DNA of 64,000 nucleotides from Mesorhizobium sp. YM1C-6-2. Lineage in GTDB: Bacteria; Pseudomonadota; Alphaproteobacteria; Rhizobiales; Rhizobiaceae. Shown here in pieces: positions 8,415 through 19,002 of this stretch (position 1 is its first letter; the number at the start of each line of letters is the position of its first letter). The DNA is taken from assembly GCF_003666685.1 (NCBI RefSeq), contig NZ_RCIZ01000002.1:268501-332500 (forward strand), given 5' to 3'. Made by a program: the position numbers and the translations under genes. The notes beneath the pieces are model-generated. The model made no database searches and was not told where the DNA came from. It saw only the letters and a list, made by a program, of their open reading frames with translations.

Positions 8415-9740
8415 TTACCTGCCTGGGAACCAGTCTTCGGATCGAACCTGATCGGCCATACGAAGCCGCTTGCGTTCGAATTCCGGCTCTCTCCCCCATG
8501 GTTTGGTGGCGTCCACGAGAAGACGGCCCCAATGGTCCTTCTTTTCGTCCCGGTAGAATGACGGCGTCTCCGGTATGATCATCATGCTTTTGTCAGGCCG
8601 GCAACGCGTGAGAATGGCCCACTGGACGTCGTCCATGTCGTAGATATTGACGTCGGTGTCGACGACGGTGATCTGTTTTGCCCATATCGGCTCCGCCCCG
8701 ATCGTGGCGAGCATCACCTGGCGTGCATGGCCTTCGAACTGGGGTTCGATCTGGACGATAGCATGGTTGACGAAAGGCTGGCAGGTGACGTTGACGATGC
8801 CGGGCAACGCCGCCGACAGCCGCTGATAGATATTCGCCGACACCGAAAGCTCGAGCGTGAGCACCTCTTCCGGCGAGCCGCAGAGGATCGAGTGGAAGAT
8901 AGCGTCCTTGCGCACGGTGACGCCGAGAACCTCGAACACGGCGTTGGGCCCCACGGGGACATAGTAGCCCATGAACTCGCCGAAGGGACCTTCCGGGCGC
9001 CGCTCGTTGGGCAGGAAGCGCCCTTCGATGACGACCTCGGTTTCGGCCGGCACTTCCAGATCGATATGGTTGCATTTGCGCATCGCGATCGGGCGCCCGC
9101 GCAGGCGCGCCGCCACCTCGAGCTCGTCGACATCGTAGGGCAGGGGGGCTGCCGCGGTCAGGAAGGCATGTGCTGGCGGGCCGATAAGCATGGCCGCCTC
9201 GAGCGGCTTGCCCATCTTTTCGGCCTTCTCGTGATAGATCGTGAGATGATGGCGGGGAGCGAGGCGGCAGCGCAGCTCGCTGTCGCTGATATACATGGAG
9301 CGATGGTAGGACAGATTGCCGACGCCGGTCTCGGGGTCCTTGGCGATGAACATGGCCGAGGTGAAATAGGGAGCCCCGTCCTTGTCGGAATAGGTGATCA
9401 GCGGCAGGTCTGACAGCTTGACCTCATCGTATTCCGGGAGGTCCGTCGCCGGGACGAGCGGTTCCTTCAGTTCCGACGAGCCCAACGAAGCAAGCTTGCT
9501 CCATTGCCGGCAGAAGTCGCCGGCGTCGATGCCGATGACCTCGCCCAGGCGCTCGCGGGTGCTGTAGACGTTGCTGATGACGGGAAACCGCGTCCCCTTC
9601 ACATTGGTGAACAGAACCGGCTTGGCCCACTTCTTCTGCGCCAGCTGGGTCACGGCGGCAAGCTCATGAGCCGGATCGATCTCGCGGTCCACCCGCAAGA
9701 CGTCCCCTCGCTCCTCAAGCTTGCGGATGAACTCTCTCAT
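8415..9740 (-). CDS. UbiD-family prenyl-FMN-dependent (de)carboxylase
   Basis: 441 residues. The N-terminal MREFIRKLEERGDVLRV and the segment EGPFGEFMGYYVP, which contains conserved acidic residues, identify the UbiD family. The proteins reversibly (de)carboxylate aromatic or unsaturated acids with prenylated FMN, here presumably supplied by the coupled ubiX. An AGGAGGATTTC ribosome site precedes the start at 9740. The order gntR-ubiD-ubiX on one strand indicates an operon repressed by its own regulator. At about 440 residues it resembles non-oxidative hydroxybenzoate/phenolic and pyrrole/furan-type UbiDs; which acid is used cannot be read from sequence alone. Confidence 0.85.
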   Translation of the reverse strand: MREFIRKLEERGDVLRVDREIDPAHELAAVTQLAQKKWAKPVLFTNVKGTRFPVISNVYSTRERLGEVIGIDAGDFCRQWSKLASLGSSELKEPLVPATDLPEYDEVKLSDLPLITYSDKDGAPYFTSAMFIAKDPETGVGNLSYHRSMYISDSELRCRLAPRHHLTIYHEKAEKMGKPLEAAMLIGPPAHAFLTAAAPLPYDVDELEVAARLRGRPIAMRKCNHIDLEVPAETEVVIEGRFLPNERRPEGPFGEFMGYYVPVGPNAVFEVLGVTVRKDAIFHSILCGSPEEVLTLELSVSANIYQRLSAALPGIVNVTCQPFVNHAIVQIEPQFEGHARQVMLATIGAEPIWAKQITVVDTDVNIYDMDDVQWAILTRCRPDKSMMIIPETPSFYRDEKKDHWGRLLVDATKPWGREPEFERKRLRMADQVRSEDWFPGR

Positions 9741-9761
9741 GAAATCCTCCTGGGCGGAAAA

Positions 9762-10547
9762 TCAGCGGCCCTTTCCGGGCATGCTGAGAATGCGATTGGT
9801 GCGCGCTTCGTGGGTCGAGCGCAGGCGATAGCGGTCGCCGGGATAGATGAAGCGGCTGCGGGTGACCGGGATCCCGTCGCGCCATGTGGAACGGTCGAGC
9901 AGCAGGCAAGGCTGGTTCCCGTCGATCTGCAGGTAGTTCCGCACGTCCTCATCCGCACGGATTGCGCGAATGGTGTTGTCGATCGTCGTCACGGTGGTCT
10001 CGCGGAGAAGCCAGTTGTGCGGCGTTACGTTGGTGAAATCCTGTTCGATGTAGCCGGGCGCCTCCGCACCGTTCACATACCGATCCTCGAGCTGGATCGG
10101 GGTCCCGTCTTCCAGATGGATGAGCCGGGAAAAGAAGACGACGTCTTCCGGCGGCAGTTGGAGCATGTTCCGGCCGGGGCTGTCCTTCCCGAGTATCGCG
10201 TGTTGCAGCACGCGGCAGGTGTGAGCTCCGCCCGAGAAGGAAATCTCCTCGGTGATGTCCGGCAGGCTGAATATCGCGCACTGCATTCTTGGCCCGATGA
10301 CGAACGTGCCCCGGCCTTGAATCCGCACCAGCAGGCCGTCGGCCTGCAGTTCGCGCAACGCTCTTCGTACAGTCAGCCTGGAGGCGCCGAACTCACCGGC
10401 GAGATCGCCTTCGGAAGGCACCTGGAAATTGGCGGGCCATTCCTCGGTCTCGATACGCCGATCGATCACGGTCTTGATCTGTTCGTAGAGGGGAAGCTCT
10501 GAATTCACTGGTCGATCCATAGTGATATCATTATCCACATAAAACAC
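9762..10547 (-). CDS. GntR-family transcriptional regulator, HutC/UTRA type
   Basis: 261 residues. An N-terminal winged helix covers about residues 17-86 (LPLYEQIKTVIDRRI, then VPSEGDLAGEFGASRLTVRRALRELQADGLL and GRGTFV), followed by a UTRA effector-binding domain. This is the HutC subgroup, whose ligands include urocanate and many small acids or sugars. A second in-frame ATG at 10520 is a possible alternative start. It leads ubiD-ubiX and faces the aldehyde dehydrogenase operon across a 258-bp gap with repeated ATATCA boxes, so it probably represses both directions. The nearby hutF-like gene hints at an imidazole-related effector, which is an inference. Confidence 0.85.
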   Translation of the reverse strand: MFYVDNDITMDRPVNSELPLYEQIKTVIDRRIETEEWPANFQVPSEGDLAGEFGASRLTVRRALRELQADGLLVRIQGRGTFVIGPRMQCAIFSLPDITEEISFSGGAHTCRVLQHAILGKDSPGRNMLQLPPEDVVFFSRLIHLEDGTPIQLEDRYVNGAEAPGYIEQDFTNVTPHNWLLRETTVTTIDNTIRAIRADEDVRNYLQIDGNQPCLLLDRSTWRDGIPVTRSRFIYPGDRYRLRSTHEARTNRILSMPGKGR

Positions 10548-10805
10548 TCATATCAATCCCGTTGGGAAATCAACCCGGGCTTGCCGTCACTGCCCTGCAG
10601 AATTGTGATTCACTGCCGTTTTCCCCAGGATCGCAGCGTTTCTGCCAAAAAAGCACAACATTATAAGTCGCTCAAAACCATTCTGTTGACAGCTAAAAAA
10701 ATATCAGTTTCATTCCAAACCAATATCACTTTGCACCCGAATGCATGAAGAAGCGAATCCTCGCGTCGGATTTTGGGGTGCGGCTACCAAGCTTTTGGAG
10801 GAAAT
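10548..10805. promoter_or_regulatory. Divergent promoter region with repeated ATATCA boxes
   Basis: The motif ATATCA occurs at 10525-10530 (inside the perfect palindrome TGATATCA, 10523-10530), 10550-10555, 10701-10706 and 10723-10728. The last two lie in an 11-base direct repeat, AATATCASTTT, with starts 22 bases apart. A TTGACA box at 10686-10691 with TTTCAT 16 bases downstream (10708-10713) could be the rightward promoter, and the repeats overlap it. One pair of boxes sits near each divergent start, as expected for a shared repressor such as the GntR protein. Confidence 0.5.
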
Positions 10806-12296
10806 ATGCCGACCGAGAATTTGCCGAAGCTAGCGATGTATATCGGCGGCGAATGGGTGGCCCCCGCTTCCGGCGAATATCTGGAAACGATCGATCCTTT
10901 CACGGCAAAGCCTTGGGCTCTGGTGCCTCGCGGCAACGCTGAAGATGCCGACCGGGCCATTCAGGCCGCGCATAACGCGTTCACAAACGGCCCGTGGCGC
11001 ACGATGCATCCAAGCCTTCGTGGCCGCGTCATTCAGCGTTTTGCCGAATTGATCGAGGAAAACGCCGATGCGCTGGCTGAAATTGAGGTGCGCGACAATG
11101 GCCGGTTGCTGGCCGAGATGCGGCACCAGATCCGCTACATTCCGCGCTGGTATCACTATTATGCAGGCCTGGCGGACAAGATCGAGGGCGCGGTTCACCC
11201 CTGCGACAAGAACGCGTTGAGCTTCTCGCGGCACGAACCGCTCGGCGTCTGTGTCGGCATCGTGCCCTGGAATGCGCCGCTGTTCCTGTTTTCGCTCAAG
11301 GCGGCGCCGGCTCTGGCGGCAGGCTGCACGCTGGTGATGAAGCCGGCGGAGTATACGTCGGCGACCGCGCTCAAGCTCATGGAACTGGTGGAAAAGGCCG
11401 GCTTTCCGCCGGGCGTCATCAACGTCGTGACCGGCTTTGGACCTGAGGTAGGCGAGCCGTTGGTGACGCATCCGCTCGCCCGCCACGTGGGCTTCACCGG
11501 ATCCACGCGCACCGGCGCGCATCTCTATTCACTGGCAGCCAAGGACATCAAGCGCGTCAGCCTGGAACTCGGCGGCAAGTCTCCCAACATCGTTTTCGAC
11601 GATGCCAATCTGGACAATGCCGTGCGCGGCGTCGTCGGCGGTATTTTCGGCGCCGTGGGTCAGACCTGCATTGCCGGGTCGCGTCTCCTGGTCCATCGCA
11701 AAGTGCAGGACCAGTTCCTCGAAAAGCTGACGGCGTTCACCAAGACCGCACGCATTGGCGACCCGAAACATGCCGACACGCGGATCGGCCCGATCGCCAA
11801 CTCGATGCAGTACGAGAAAGTACTGGGCTACATCGACATTGCCGTGCAGGAAGGCGCCGATCTCGTCCTCGGTGGCAAGCGTCCCGACATCGCCGAATGC
11901 GAAGCGGGTTATTTCGTCGAGCCGACGATCTTTGCGGGCGTCAACAACGACATGCGCATCGCCCGCGAGGAGGTGTTCGGTCCGGTGCTCGCCACCATCG
12001 CCTTCGACGAGCCTGAAGAAGCCATTGCGATCGCGAATGACAGCGAATTCGGCTTGGCGGCAGGCGTCTGGACCGCGGACATGCGTCGCGCGATCCTGAT
12101 GTCCGAGCGCCTGGAGGCCGGCAGCGTCTGGGTCAACACCTATCGGGACGTTTCATACACCACACCCTTCGGCGGGTACAAAAAGAGTGGCATCGGCCGC
12201 GAGAACGGCATCGAGGGTATCCGGGAGTTCTTGCAGACCAAGGCTGTCTGGCTCTCGACCGCTGAAGAGATTGCGAACCCCTTCGTCATCGGCTGA
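10806..12296 (+). CDS. NAD(P)-dependent aldehyde dehydrogenase
   Basis: 496 residues, the usual ALDH length. PWN at 154-156, GFTGSTRTG at 229-237, the general-base Glu254 in LELGGKSP and the nucleophile Cys288 in GQTCIAGSRL are all present, as is the C-terminal PFGGYKKSGIGRE segment. The ATG at 10806 follows GGAGGAAAT. It oxidises an aldehyde to an acid and is most like broad betaine/phenylacetaldehyde/aminoaldehyde dehydrogenases. As first gene of the rightward operon, before an amino acid importer and an amine/amino acid oxidase, it may consume the aldehyde made by that oxidase. Confidence 0.9.
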   Translation: MPTENLPKLAMYIGGEWVAPASGEYLETIDPFTAKPWALVPRGNAEDADRAIQAAHNAFTNGPWRTMHPSLRGRVIQRFAELIEENADALAEIEVRDNGRLLAEMRHQIRYIPRWYHYYAGLADKIEGAVHPCDKNALSFSRHEPLGVCVGIVPWNAPLFLFSLKAAPALAAGCTLVMKPAEYTSATALKLMELVEKAGFPPGVINVVTGFGPEVGEPLVTHPLARHVGFTGSTRTGAHLYSLAAKDIKRVSLELGGKSPNIVFDDANLDNAVRGVVGGIFGAVGQTCIAGSRLLVHRKVQDQFLEKLTAFTKTARIGDPKHADTRIGPIANSMQYEKVLGYIDIAVQEGADLVLGGKRPDIAECEAGYFVEPTIFAGVNNDMRIAREEVFGPVLATIAFDEPEEAIAIANDSEFGLAAGVWTADMRRAILMSERLEAGSVWVNTYRDVSYTTPFGGYKKSGIGRENGIEGIREFLQTKAVWLSTAEEIANPFVIG

Positions 12297-12305
12297 TCGG
12301 CGAAG

Positions 12306-12340
12306 GGTCCGACGACCGGACTGTGGACCGGTGTCGGACC
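12306..12340. other. Hairpin between the aldehyde dehydrogenase and binding-protein genes
   Basis: Perfect 8-bp inverted repeat GGTCCGAC (12306-12313) / GTCGGACC (12333-12340) with further pairing of CCGG segments inside. It lacks a T-run and lies in the 108-base gap before the binding-protein gene. It may separate expression of the dehydrogenase from the transporter. Confidence 0.45.
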
Positions 12341-12404
12341 GAATGAAGACCAAATCCCGGCTGTGAGCCGACAGCCGGACCGGATCAACAATGGGAGTAT
12401 CGTT

Positions 12405-13292
12405 ATGAAGAAGAGTGATGAATACCGGCGCGGCAAGATCGGCGCCACGCTGGCAATAGCCCTGCCTGGCCTCTTGCTGGCGGCTGGCGCCGTTCACGCC
12501 CAGAGCGCGGCCGACCTCCTGCCCCAGAAATATCGCGACGCGGGCGTCATCAACCTGGTGACGGACGCCAAATATCCGCCGTTCCAGTACATCGACGACG
12601 CCGGGAAGATGGTCGGGTTCGAGGTCGATCTTTGGGATGCGATCGCAGAGCGGCTGAACGTGAAGGTGGAAGTGACGTCGGTGGCCTTCGACTCCATGAT
12701 CCCCGGCGTTCAGTCCGGCCGGTGGGACATTTCCATGGAAGGCATCACCGATAACGCCGAGCGTCAGGCGGTCGTGAGTTTCGTCGACTACGGTTACACG
12801 ACCTCGTCGGCCTATGTGCTGGAATCCAAGGGCGCGGAGATCAACGATCATCTGGCGCTTTGCGGCCTGAAGGGCGCGGCGCAGAGCGGAACCGAATGGG
12901 TCGGCATGATCACGGCCGAGATGGCGGCGGCCTGCAGCGAGGCGGGAAAGCCGGCGCCGACGGTTTCCGAATTCGGAACTTCGGACGCGACGCTTCTGTC
13001 CGTCTATTCGGGGCGCACCGACTTCGTGCTGACGTCCGCGGCGTCCGCCCAGGAAATCAAGAAGGCAGCGCCGAACCCGGTGAAGGTCGTGCCGATGCCG
13101 ATCCTGCCGCGCAAGCCGAGCGGAATTGCCTTCCGCAAGAATGAAGAGGATCTTGGCAAGGCTCTGCTGGCCGCGCTCAAGGAGGTCCGCGCGGATGGCA
13201 CCTATGACAAGATCTATGCCACCTGGAACGTCGAACCCATGAAGATGGAACACGAGCCGGGCATCAACCTCGAGACCGTCCCGACGAAATAG
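12405..13292 (+). CDS. Polar amino acid ABC transporter, periplasmic binding protein (family 3)
   Basis: 295 residues. The start is a signal peptide with basic N-region and Ala/Leu core, cleaved near the AHAQ segment at about residue 28. The mature part has the family-3 signature: NLVTDAKYPPFQYIDDAGKMVGFEVDLWDAI, then PGVQSGRWDISMEGITDNAERQ. ATG 12405 has a GGGAG ribosome site; upstream in-frame starts lack one. Permease and ATPase follow. Family-3 proteins bind polar or cationic amino acids, opines and related amines. The neighbouring oxidase, aldehyde dehydrogenase and formimino deiminase suggest the ligand is degraded by their products. Confidence 0.88.
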   Translation: MKKSDEYRRGKIGATLAIALPGLLLAAGAVHAQSAADLLPQKYRDAGVINLVTDAKYPPFQYIDDAGKMVGFEVDLWDAIAERLNVKVEVTSVAFDSMIPGVQSGRWDISMEGITDNAERQAVVSFVDYGYTTSSAYVLESKGAEINDHLALCGLKGAAQSGTEWVGMITAEMAAACSEAGKPAPTVSEFGTSDATLLSVYSGRTDFVLTSAASAQEIKKAAPNPVKVVPMPILPRKPSGIAFRKNEEDLGKALLAALKEVRADGTYDKIYATWNVEPMKMEHEPGINLETVPTK

Positions 13293-13293
13293 T

Positions 13294-13330
13294 GCCGACG
13301 GGCCGGCGGTTGATACCGTCGGCCCTTTTT
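13294..13330 (+). terminator. Intrinsic terminator/attenuator after the binding-protein gene
   Basis: Stem GCCGACGG (13294-13301) / CCGTCGGC (13316-13323) followed by CC and five T residues (13326-13330), directly after the TAG stop. Since permease and ATPase genes follow on the same strand within 25 bases, this probably lets only part of transcription through and keeps the binding protein in excess. Confidence 0.7.
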
Positions 13331-13352
13331 CCTGCACAATCACCGAGCGCCC

Positions 13353-14240
13353 ATGTCCCTAGTCAAGCAAGATGATCGGGAGCCCTCCGGCTCTCACCAG
13401 TCGGACGAACCAATGCTGACTTACGTCCCCGCCCGCGCCTGGGGAACCCGTGTGGCCGCGGTGATGCTGTCGTTGGCGGTGGTGTATTTTCTGGTTTCCA
13501 TCGCCGGAAACGCGAACTTCGGCTGGGCTGTCGTCGGGGAATACCTGTTCGACGCCCGCATACTTTCCGGCTTCTATCTCACCATCTGGCTGACGCTCGT
13601 CACGATGGTTATCGGCGTCGTGCTGGGGACGGTTTTTGCCGTCATGGCGATGTCCGGAAACGTCGTGATCTCGACGGTTGCCAACGCCTATATCTGGTTC
13701 TTCCGCGGGACGCCGGTCCTCGTCCAGCTGATCTTCTGGTACAATCTGGGCGCGCTGTTCCCTGAACTGTCCCTGGGCATCCCCTTCACCGACTGGGGCG
13801 TCTCGGTTCCTACCAACACCCTCATCTCGCCGATCACCGCAGCGGTGCTCGGGCTGGGCCTCAATGAAGGGGCCTACATGTCCGAGATCATCCGCAGCGG
13901 CCTGCTTGCGGTCGACCCGGGCCAGCGCCAGGCCGCGACTTCGCTGGGTATGACGGCGAGGAAAGCACTGTGGCGCATCGTGCTGCCGCAGGCAATGCCG
14001 GTGATCATCCCCCCGACGGGAAATCAGACGATCGGCATGCTGAAGACGTCTTCGCTGGTCAGCGTGATTTCGCTCTCGGACCTGCTTTATTCGGCCCAGA
14101 CGATCTATTCCCGCAACTTCCAGACCATTCCGCTGCTGATCGTCGCCTGCCTGTGGTACCTTTTCGCGACGACCATCCTGAGCTGGCTGCAAAGCCGCAT
14201 CGAACGGCATTTTGCCCGCTCTCGCAACACATCGACATGA
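13353..14240 (+). CDS. Polar amino acid ABC transporter, permease (HisM/GlnP type)
   Basis: 295 residues with about five to six membrane segments. The single-permease HisMQ-type architecture is shown by [17 protein letters not shown], the [16 protein letters not shown] segment, and the EAA loop region [32 protein letters not shown]. The roughly 35-residue N-terminus before the first membrane segment is longer than in many relatives. The stop overlaps the ATPase start (ATGA, 14237-14240). No second permease is present, so it probably works as a homodimer. Confidence 0.87.
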   Translation: MSLVKQDDREPSGSHQSDEPMLTYVPARAWGTRVAAVMLSLAVVYFLVSIAGNANFGWAVVGEYLFDARILSGFYLTIWLTLVTMVIGVVLGTVFAVMAMSGNVVISTVANAYIWFFRGTPVLVQLIFWYNLGALFPELSLGIPFTDWGVSVPTNTLISPITAAVLGLGLNEGAYMSEIIRSGLLAVDPGQRQAATSLGMTARKALWRIVLPQAMPVIIPPTGNQTIGMLKTSSLVSVISLSDLLYSAQTIYSRNFQTIPLLIVACLWYLFATTILSWLQSRIERHFARSRNTST

Positions 14241-15034
14241 TGCACTTTTCACCAGAGAACCGGCAAACCATGCACGCTCCCATGATTGTGTTCGACCGGG
14301 TGTCCAAGAATTTCGGCAACCTGCCTGTTCTGCGCGATATCAACCTCACAGTGTCCGCAGGCGAGGTCATCAGCCTGATCGGACCGTCGGGGTCCGGCAA
14401 ATCGACGCTGCTGCGCTGTGTCAATCACCTCGAGCGGATCGACAGCGGCAGCGTGACGGTCGATGGGGAGCTGATTGGCTACAGGCGCGCCGGCAATCAC
14501 GCCCACGAGCTGCCGGAAAAGCTGATTGCCAAGCAACGCGCCCGCATCGGAATGGTCTTCCAGAACTTCAATCTGTTCGGCCACAAGACCGCGCTCGAAA
14601 ATGTGATGGAAGCGCCCGTTCATGTGCTGCGCATTCCGCGCGAGGAGGCCAAGGAGCGGGCGATCCAACTGCTCACCCGGGTCGGGCTCTCCGACAAGAT
14701 GCAGAATTACCCACGCATGCTTTCCGGCGGGCAGCAGCAACGCGTCGCCATCGCCCGTGCGCTGGCCATGAAGCCGAAGGTCATTCTCTTCGACGAGCCG
14801 ACCAGCGCTCTCGATCCGGAACTGGTCGGCGAAGTGCTCGAAGTGATGCGCGACCTGGCCTCGGATGGCATGACGATGATGGTCGTCACACACGAGATGT
14901 CGTTCGCGCGCGAAGTGTGTCACCGCATAGCGTTCATGGAGGGAGGCAGGATCGTCGAATGCGGCAAGCCTGCCGAGGTTCTCGACAATCCCGCTTTTGA
15001 ACGGACGCGGGCGTTTCTCTCCAGGGTGCAATGA
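14237..15034 (+). CDS. Polar amino acid ABC transporter, ATP-binding protein (HisP/GlnQ type)
   Basis: 265 residues. Walker [11 protein letters not shown]-loop [18 protein letters not shown], signature [15 protein letters not shown], Walker [15 protein letters not shown] and the switch His in [12 protein letters not shown] are all intact. The [18 protein letters not shown] stretch is characteristic of the polar amino acid group. I use ATG 14237 because it overlaps the permease stop; ATG 14270 is an alternative that removes 11 residues. The oxidoreductase starts 12 bases after the stop, so it is part of the same operon. Confidence 0.88.
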   Translation: MMHFSPENRQTMHAPMIVFDRVSKNFGNLPVLRDINLTVSAGEVISLIGPSGSGKSTLLRCVNHLERIDSGSVTVDGELIGYRRAGNHAHELPEKLIAKQRARIGMVFQNFNLFGHKTALENVMEAPVHVLRIPREEAKERAIQLLTRVGLSDKMQNYPRMLSGGQQQRVAIARALAMKPKVILFDEPTSALDPELVGEVLEVMRDLASDGMTMMVVTHEMSFAREVCHRIAFMEGGRIVECGKPAEVLDNPAFERTRAFLSRVQ

Positions 15035-15046
15035 CGCGGCATTCCG

Positions 15047-16318
15047 ATGGGAACGAAATCCACACGCGATTGGGATGTTATCGTCATAGGTGGGGGCATC
15101 GTCGGGTGCTCGGCGGCGTACTACGCCGCCCGTAGCGGCATGCGCGTCCTGATCGTGGAGCGCGATGGCCCGGGATCAGCCCAGTCCGGTCGAAATCTCG
15201 GCTTTATCCGTCAACAGAACCGGGACTTTCGAGAACTCTCCTTGATGATCGGCGCCTTGCGGATCTGGGAAGGCCTCGAAGCAGAACTCGGGTGTCGCGT
15301 CGGATGGCAGCAGGGGGGCAACCTGTCGCTGGCGTTCAGCGAAGCGGATCTTGTTGCGCGGCGTGACTGGCAGCGGCGCGCGGTCGAGGAGTTCGGCCTC
15401 GACACGCGTATGCTGTCGGCAACGGAAACCCATGCCCTGATACCGCAACTGGCGACCGGTCGCGGCGTCGTCGGAGCGATGTACACGGCGAGCGACGGGA
15501 AGGCCGAGCCGGCGCGGGCGACCCGCGCGTTTTTTGATGCCGCGCTCGGAGCGGGTGCGGCAGTCTGCTTCGGCGAGCCGGTGACGCGCATAGACACGAG
15601 CGCCGGGAAAGTCTCCGGCGTTCAGATCGGCGATCGGCTTTACCGGGCGAAGACGGTTGTCACCGCCGCCGGCGCCGGGAGTGCGGCATTGTTGCGGAAG
15701 GCGGGATTGAGCCTGCCGCAGGAGTTCATCCGTGCAACGGTGGCGCGAACGGTCGCCGCGTCCGATCAGCGAATACCGGCCTGCGTCTCCGGTCAGCAAA
15801 CCGGAATCCGCCAGGATGTGAATGGAGCCTATGTGATATCGGTAGCGGGAGGCGAATACGACCTGCGCCTGGATTCCTGGCGTCACATGCGTTGGTACGA
15901 AGCCACCCGAAAGTCCAATCCCGATGCTGCCCGCATAGACTATCTCGCACCGCTCAAGCGGCTGCTTCCGGGGAAGACGACGTCGCCGCTGGCCGATTTT
16001 CCGCCGAGCCGGGACGATGCGCGTCCGGAGCCTTTTCGCGTGGAACAGGCGCGCCGCGAATTTGCTCATCTCTTTCCCGTATTGGCTGACTTGCAGATCG
16101 AGACTTCCTGGGCAGGGATCATCGACGTCATGCCGGATGTCATCCCCGTGCTGGGGACGGTCGACGGCATATCGGGCCTGCTCGTTGCAACGGGGTTCAG
16201 TGGTCACGGCTTCGGTCCGGGTCCGATGGCCGGAAAGGTTCTTTCGGAACTGGCGGCAGGACGGCTTTCGCCTGTCGACATATCGAGCCTCTCGCCAATG
16301 CGTTTCGAGAGACAATGA
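15047..16318 (+). CDS. FAD-dependent oxidoreductase (D-amino acid oxidase/DAO family)
   Basis: 423 residues. The N-terminal Rossmann fingerprint VIVIGGGIVGCSAAYYAARSG (GGGIVG at 15-20) ends with the FAD-ribose acidic residues in IVERD; the C-terminus has GLLVATGFSGHGFGPGPMAGK, the second FAD contact typical of the DAO family. Relatives oxidise glycine, sarcosine, D-amino acids, opines and similar secondary amines. Its place 12 bases behind an amino acid importer and downstream of an aldehyde dehydrogenase suggests oxidative deamination or dealkylation of the imported compound to an aldehyde. Substrate not determinable here. Confidence 0.85.
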   Translation: MGTKSTRDWDVIVIGGGIVGCSAAYYAARSGMRVLIVERDGPGSAQSGRNLGFIRQQNRDFRELSLMIGALRIWEGLEAELGCRVGWQQGGNLSLAFSEADLVARRDWQRRAVEEFGLDTRMLSATETHALIPQLATGRGVVGAMYTASDGKAEPARATRAFFDAALGAGAAVCFGEPVTRIDTSAGKVSGVQIGDRLYRAKTVVTAAGAGSAALLRKAGLSLPQEFIRATVARTVAASDQRIPACVSGQQTGIRQDVNGAYVISVAGGEYDLRLDSWRHMRWYEATRKSNPDAARIDYLAPLKRLLPGKTTSPLADFPPSRDDARPEPFRVEQARREFAHLFPVLADLQIETSWAGIIDVMPDVIPVLGTVDGISGLLVATGFSGHGFGPGPMAGKVLSELAAGRLSPVDISSLSPMRFERQ

Positions 16319-16481
16319 ATCGGGTCAGAAGCGAGATGAACGCCGTGTGGGCGGTTGTTTGGCAACCCCGATCATCCAACCGGTGTCCGCCGCGGACTTG
16401 CGCCGTTGCCGGTCCTGGTCCCGACCTTCATGACGGACGTTGCCGCTTCAGACCCAGTTTTTCTCTGACATCGGACTCTCA

Positions 16482-17852
<1,371 letters not shown>

Positions 17853-17881
17853 ATCGGCAGAGGCGTTGTTGGAGTAGGGAA

Positions 17882-18400
17882 TTGAACCAGGAAAAGCAAA
17901 AGCTCGATCTGGAGGGCGATCTTTGGCGCTTCGCGCTCGCCTTCTATGGTAGGCCCGGCATCGCGGAAACCTGCTTGCGTCTGCAGGACGAGGCAGGGAT
18001 CGACGTGATCGCCCTCATCGTCGTCCTATACGCGGATACCGTCCTCACCCACGGCTTGGACGAGCACGACATCGCCGGGCTACAAGCCTCTATGCGCCGC
18101 TGGCGGGAGGAGACCGTGCTTCCGCTGCGGCGACTGCGGCGGGCGCTCAAGCAACCGCCGCAGGAATTTCCCGCCGAGGAGACGGAGGCCTTGCGCGGAT
18201 TGATCAAGAAGACCGAATTGCGGGCCGAGCAGATACAATTGGCCTTGGCCGAACGGTGGCTCTCGGAGCGCCCCCCTCACGCCGGCATCGAGCTGGAAAA
18301 AGCGCTGACGCTCCTGGTGGGCGCTGCCAGCGGGGACGACGAGATCGCCGGCATGTTCGCCCGGACAATCGCCGAGGCGCGTGCGACAGCGCGCGGTTGA
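17882..18400 (+). CDS. TIGR02444/DUF2390-type small helical protein
   Basis: 172 residues, starting at TTG 17882 with GGAG 7 bases upstream. The sequence DLWRFALAFYGRPGIAETCL followed by VIALIVVLYAD is characteristic of the TIGR02444 (DUF2390) family, predicted to be largely helical and cytoplasmic; function unknown. The closing part is Glu/Ala-rich. It starts 29 bases after hutF on the same strand and may be co-transcribed. It is the last chromosomal gene before the left attachment repeat of the integrated element. Confidence 0.7.
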   Translation: MNQEKQKLDLEGDLWRFALAFYGRPGIAETCLRLQDEAGIDVIALIVVLYADTVLTHGLDEHDIAGLQASMRRWREETVLPLRRLRRALKQPPQEFPAEETEALRGLIKKTELRAEQIQLALAERWLSERPPHAGIELEKALTLLVGAASGDDEIAGMFARTIAEARATARG

Positions 18401-18580
18401 CGAACCGGTATGCCTAGGCCCAGGCAGCTTTCAGCCGTAAGGCCGTCAGTAGGCGAACTGCTCGCCTAACGGGCATACCTCCCCGGCGCTTTTGCCTAGC
18501 CGAACGGTAGGGTGGAACAGCCGAGCGCGCTGTACGCTCATTGATGCCGACTAGGCGAAAAAGTCTCTTCCAGTGAGTTC

Positions 18581-18647
<67 letters not shown>

Positions 18648-19002
18648 CAGTCGCTTTCGCTCCTTCAAAGACTGAATGAATTCAGCTGCTTACGCAGTCT
18701 GCGATCTTTTCTCAGCTACGCCGCCCCATCCGACCAAGCGCCGCGATCAATGTCAAGTGGAGCCACAGTGGGACCAAAATTGGCAGTGCACTCGACAGAA
18801 TTCGACCTTCTGAAAGCTGCTTTCGGAGGGCAGCACTCTATCCAGCTGCTCGCTCTGCTCGCATCGAAAGATTGAATAAATTCAACTTCTTGCGCAGTGG
18901 ACGATCTTCTCGGCTACACGCAATGCGACGCCTTTGGTAAGCCTTCCGATGTTTGGTGTTACACCAGTGTGACAACCCTGCGCGAAAGGTGTTTGAGTTC
19001 GA
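18648..19002. other. Gene-free left end of the element with decayed repeats
   Basis: No supported gene. Positions 18711-18740 contain a degenerate match to the tRNA-Val 5' end plus its upstream flank: AGCTAC, then a CCCCATCCGACC that matches the flank of the intact gene at 28920-28931, then AGCGC. A direct repeat of about 52 bp and about 80 percent identity lies at 18667-18720 and 18867-18918. These look like remains of earlier integration events or a broken second tRNA copy. Confidence 0.45.

Noticed and set aside
13359..14252. Minus-strand open frame opposite the amino acid permease
   Set aside because: Arg/Gln/Asp-rich shadow of a clear permease with coupled neighbours.
16319..16481. Possible small gene between the FAD oxidase and hutF
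   Set aside because: Short frames only, without ribosome site or conserved sequence.
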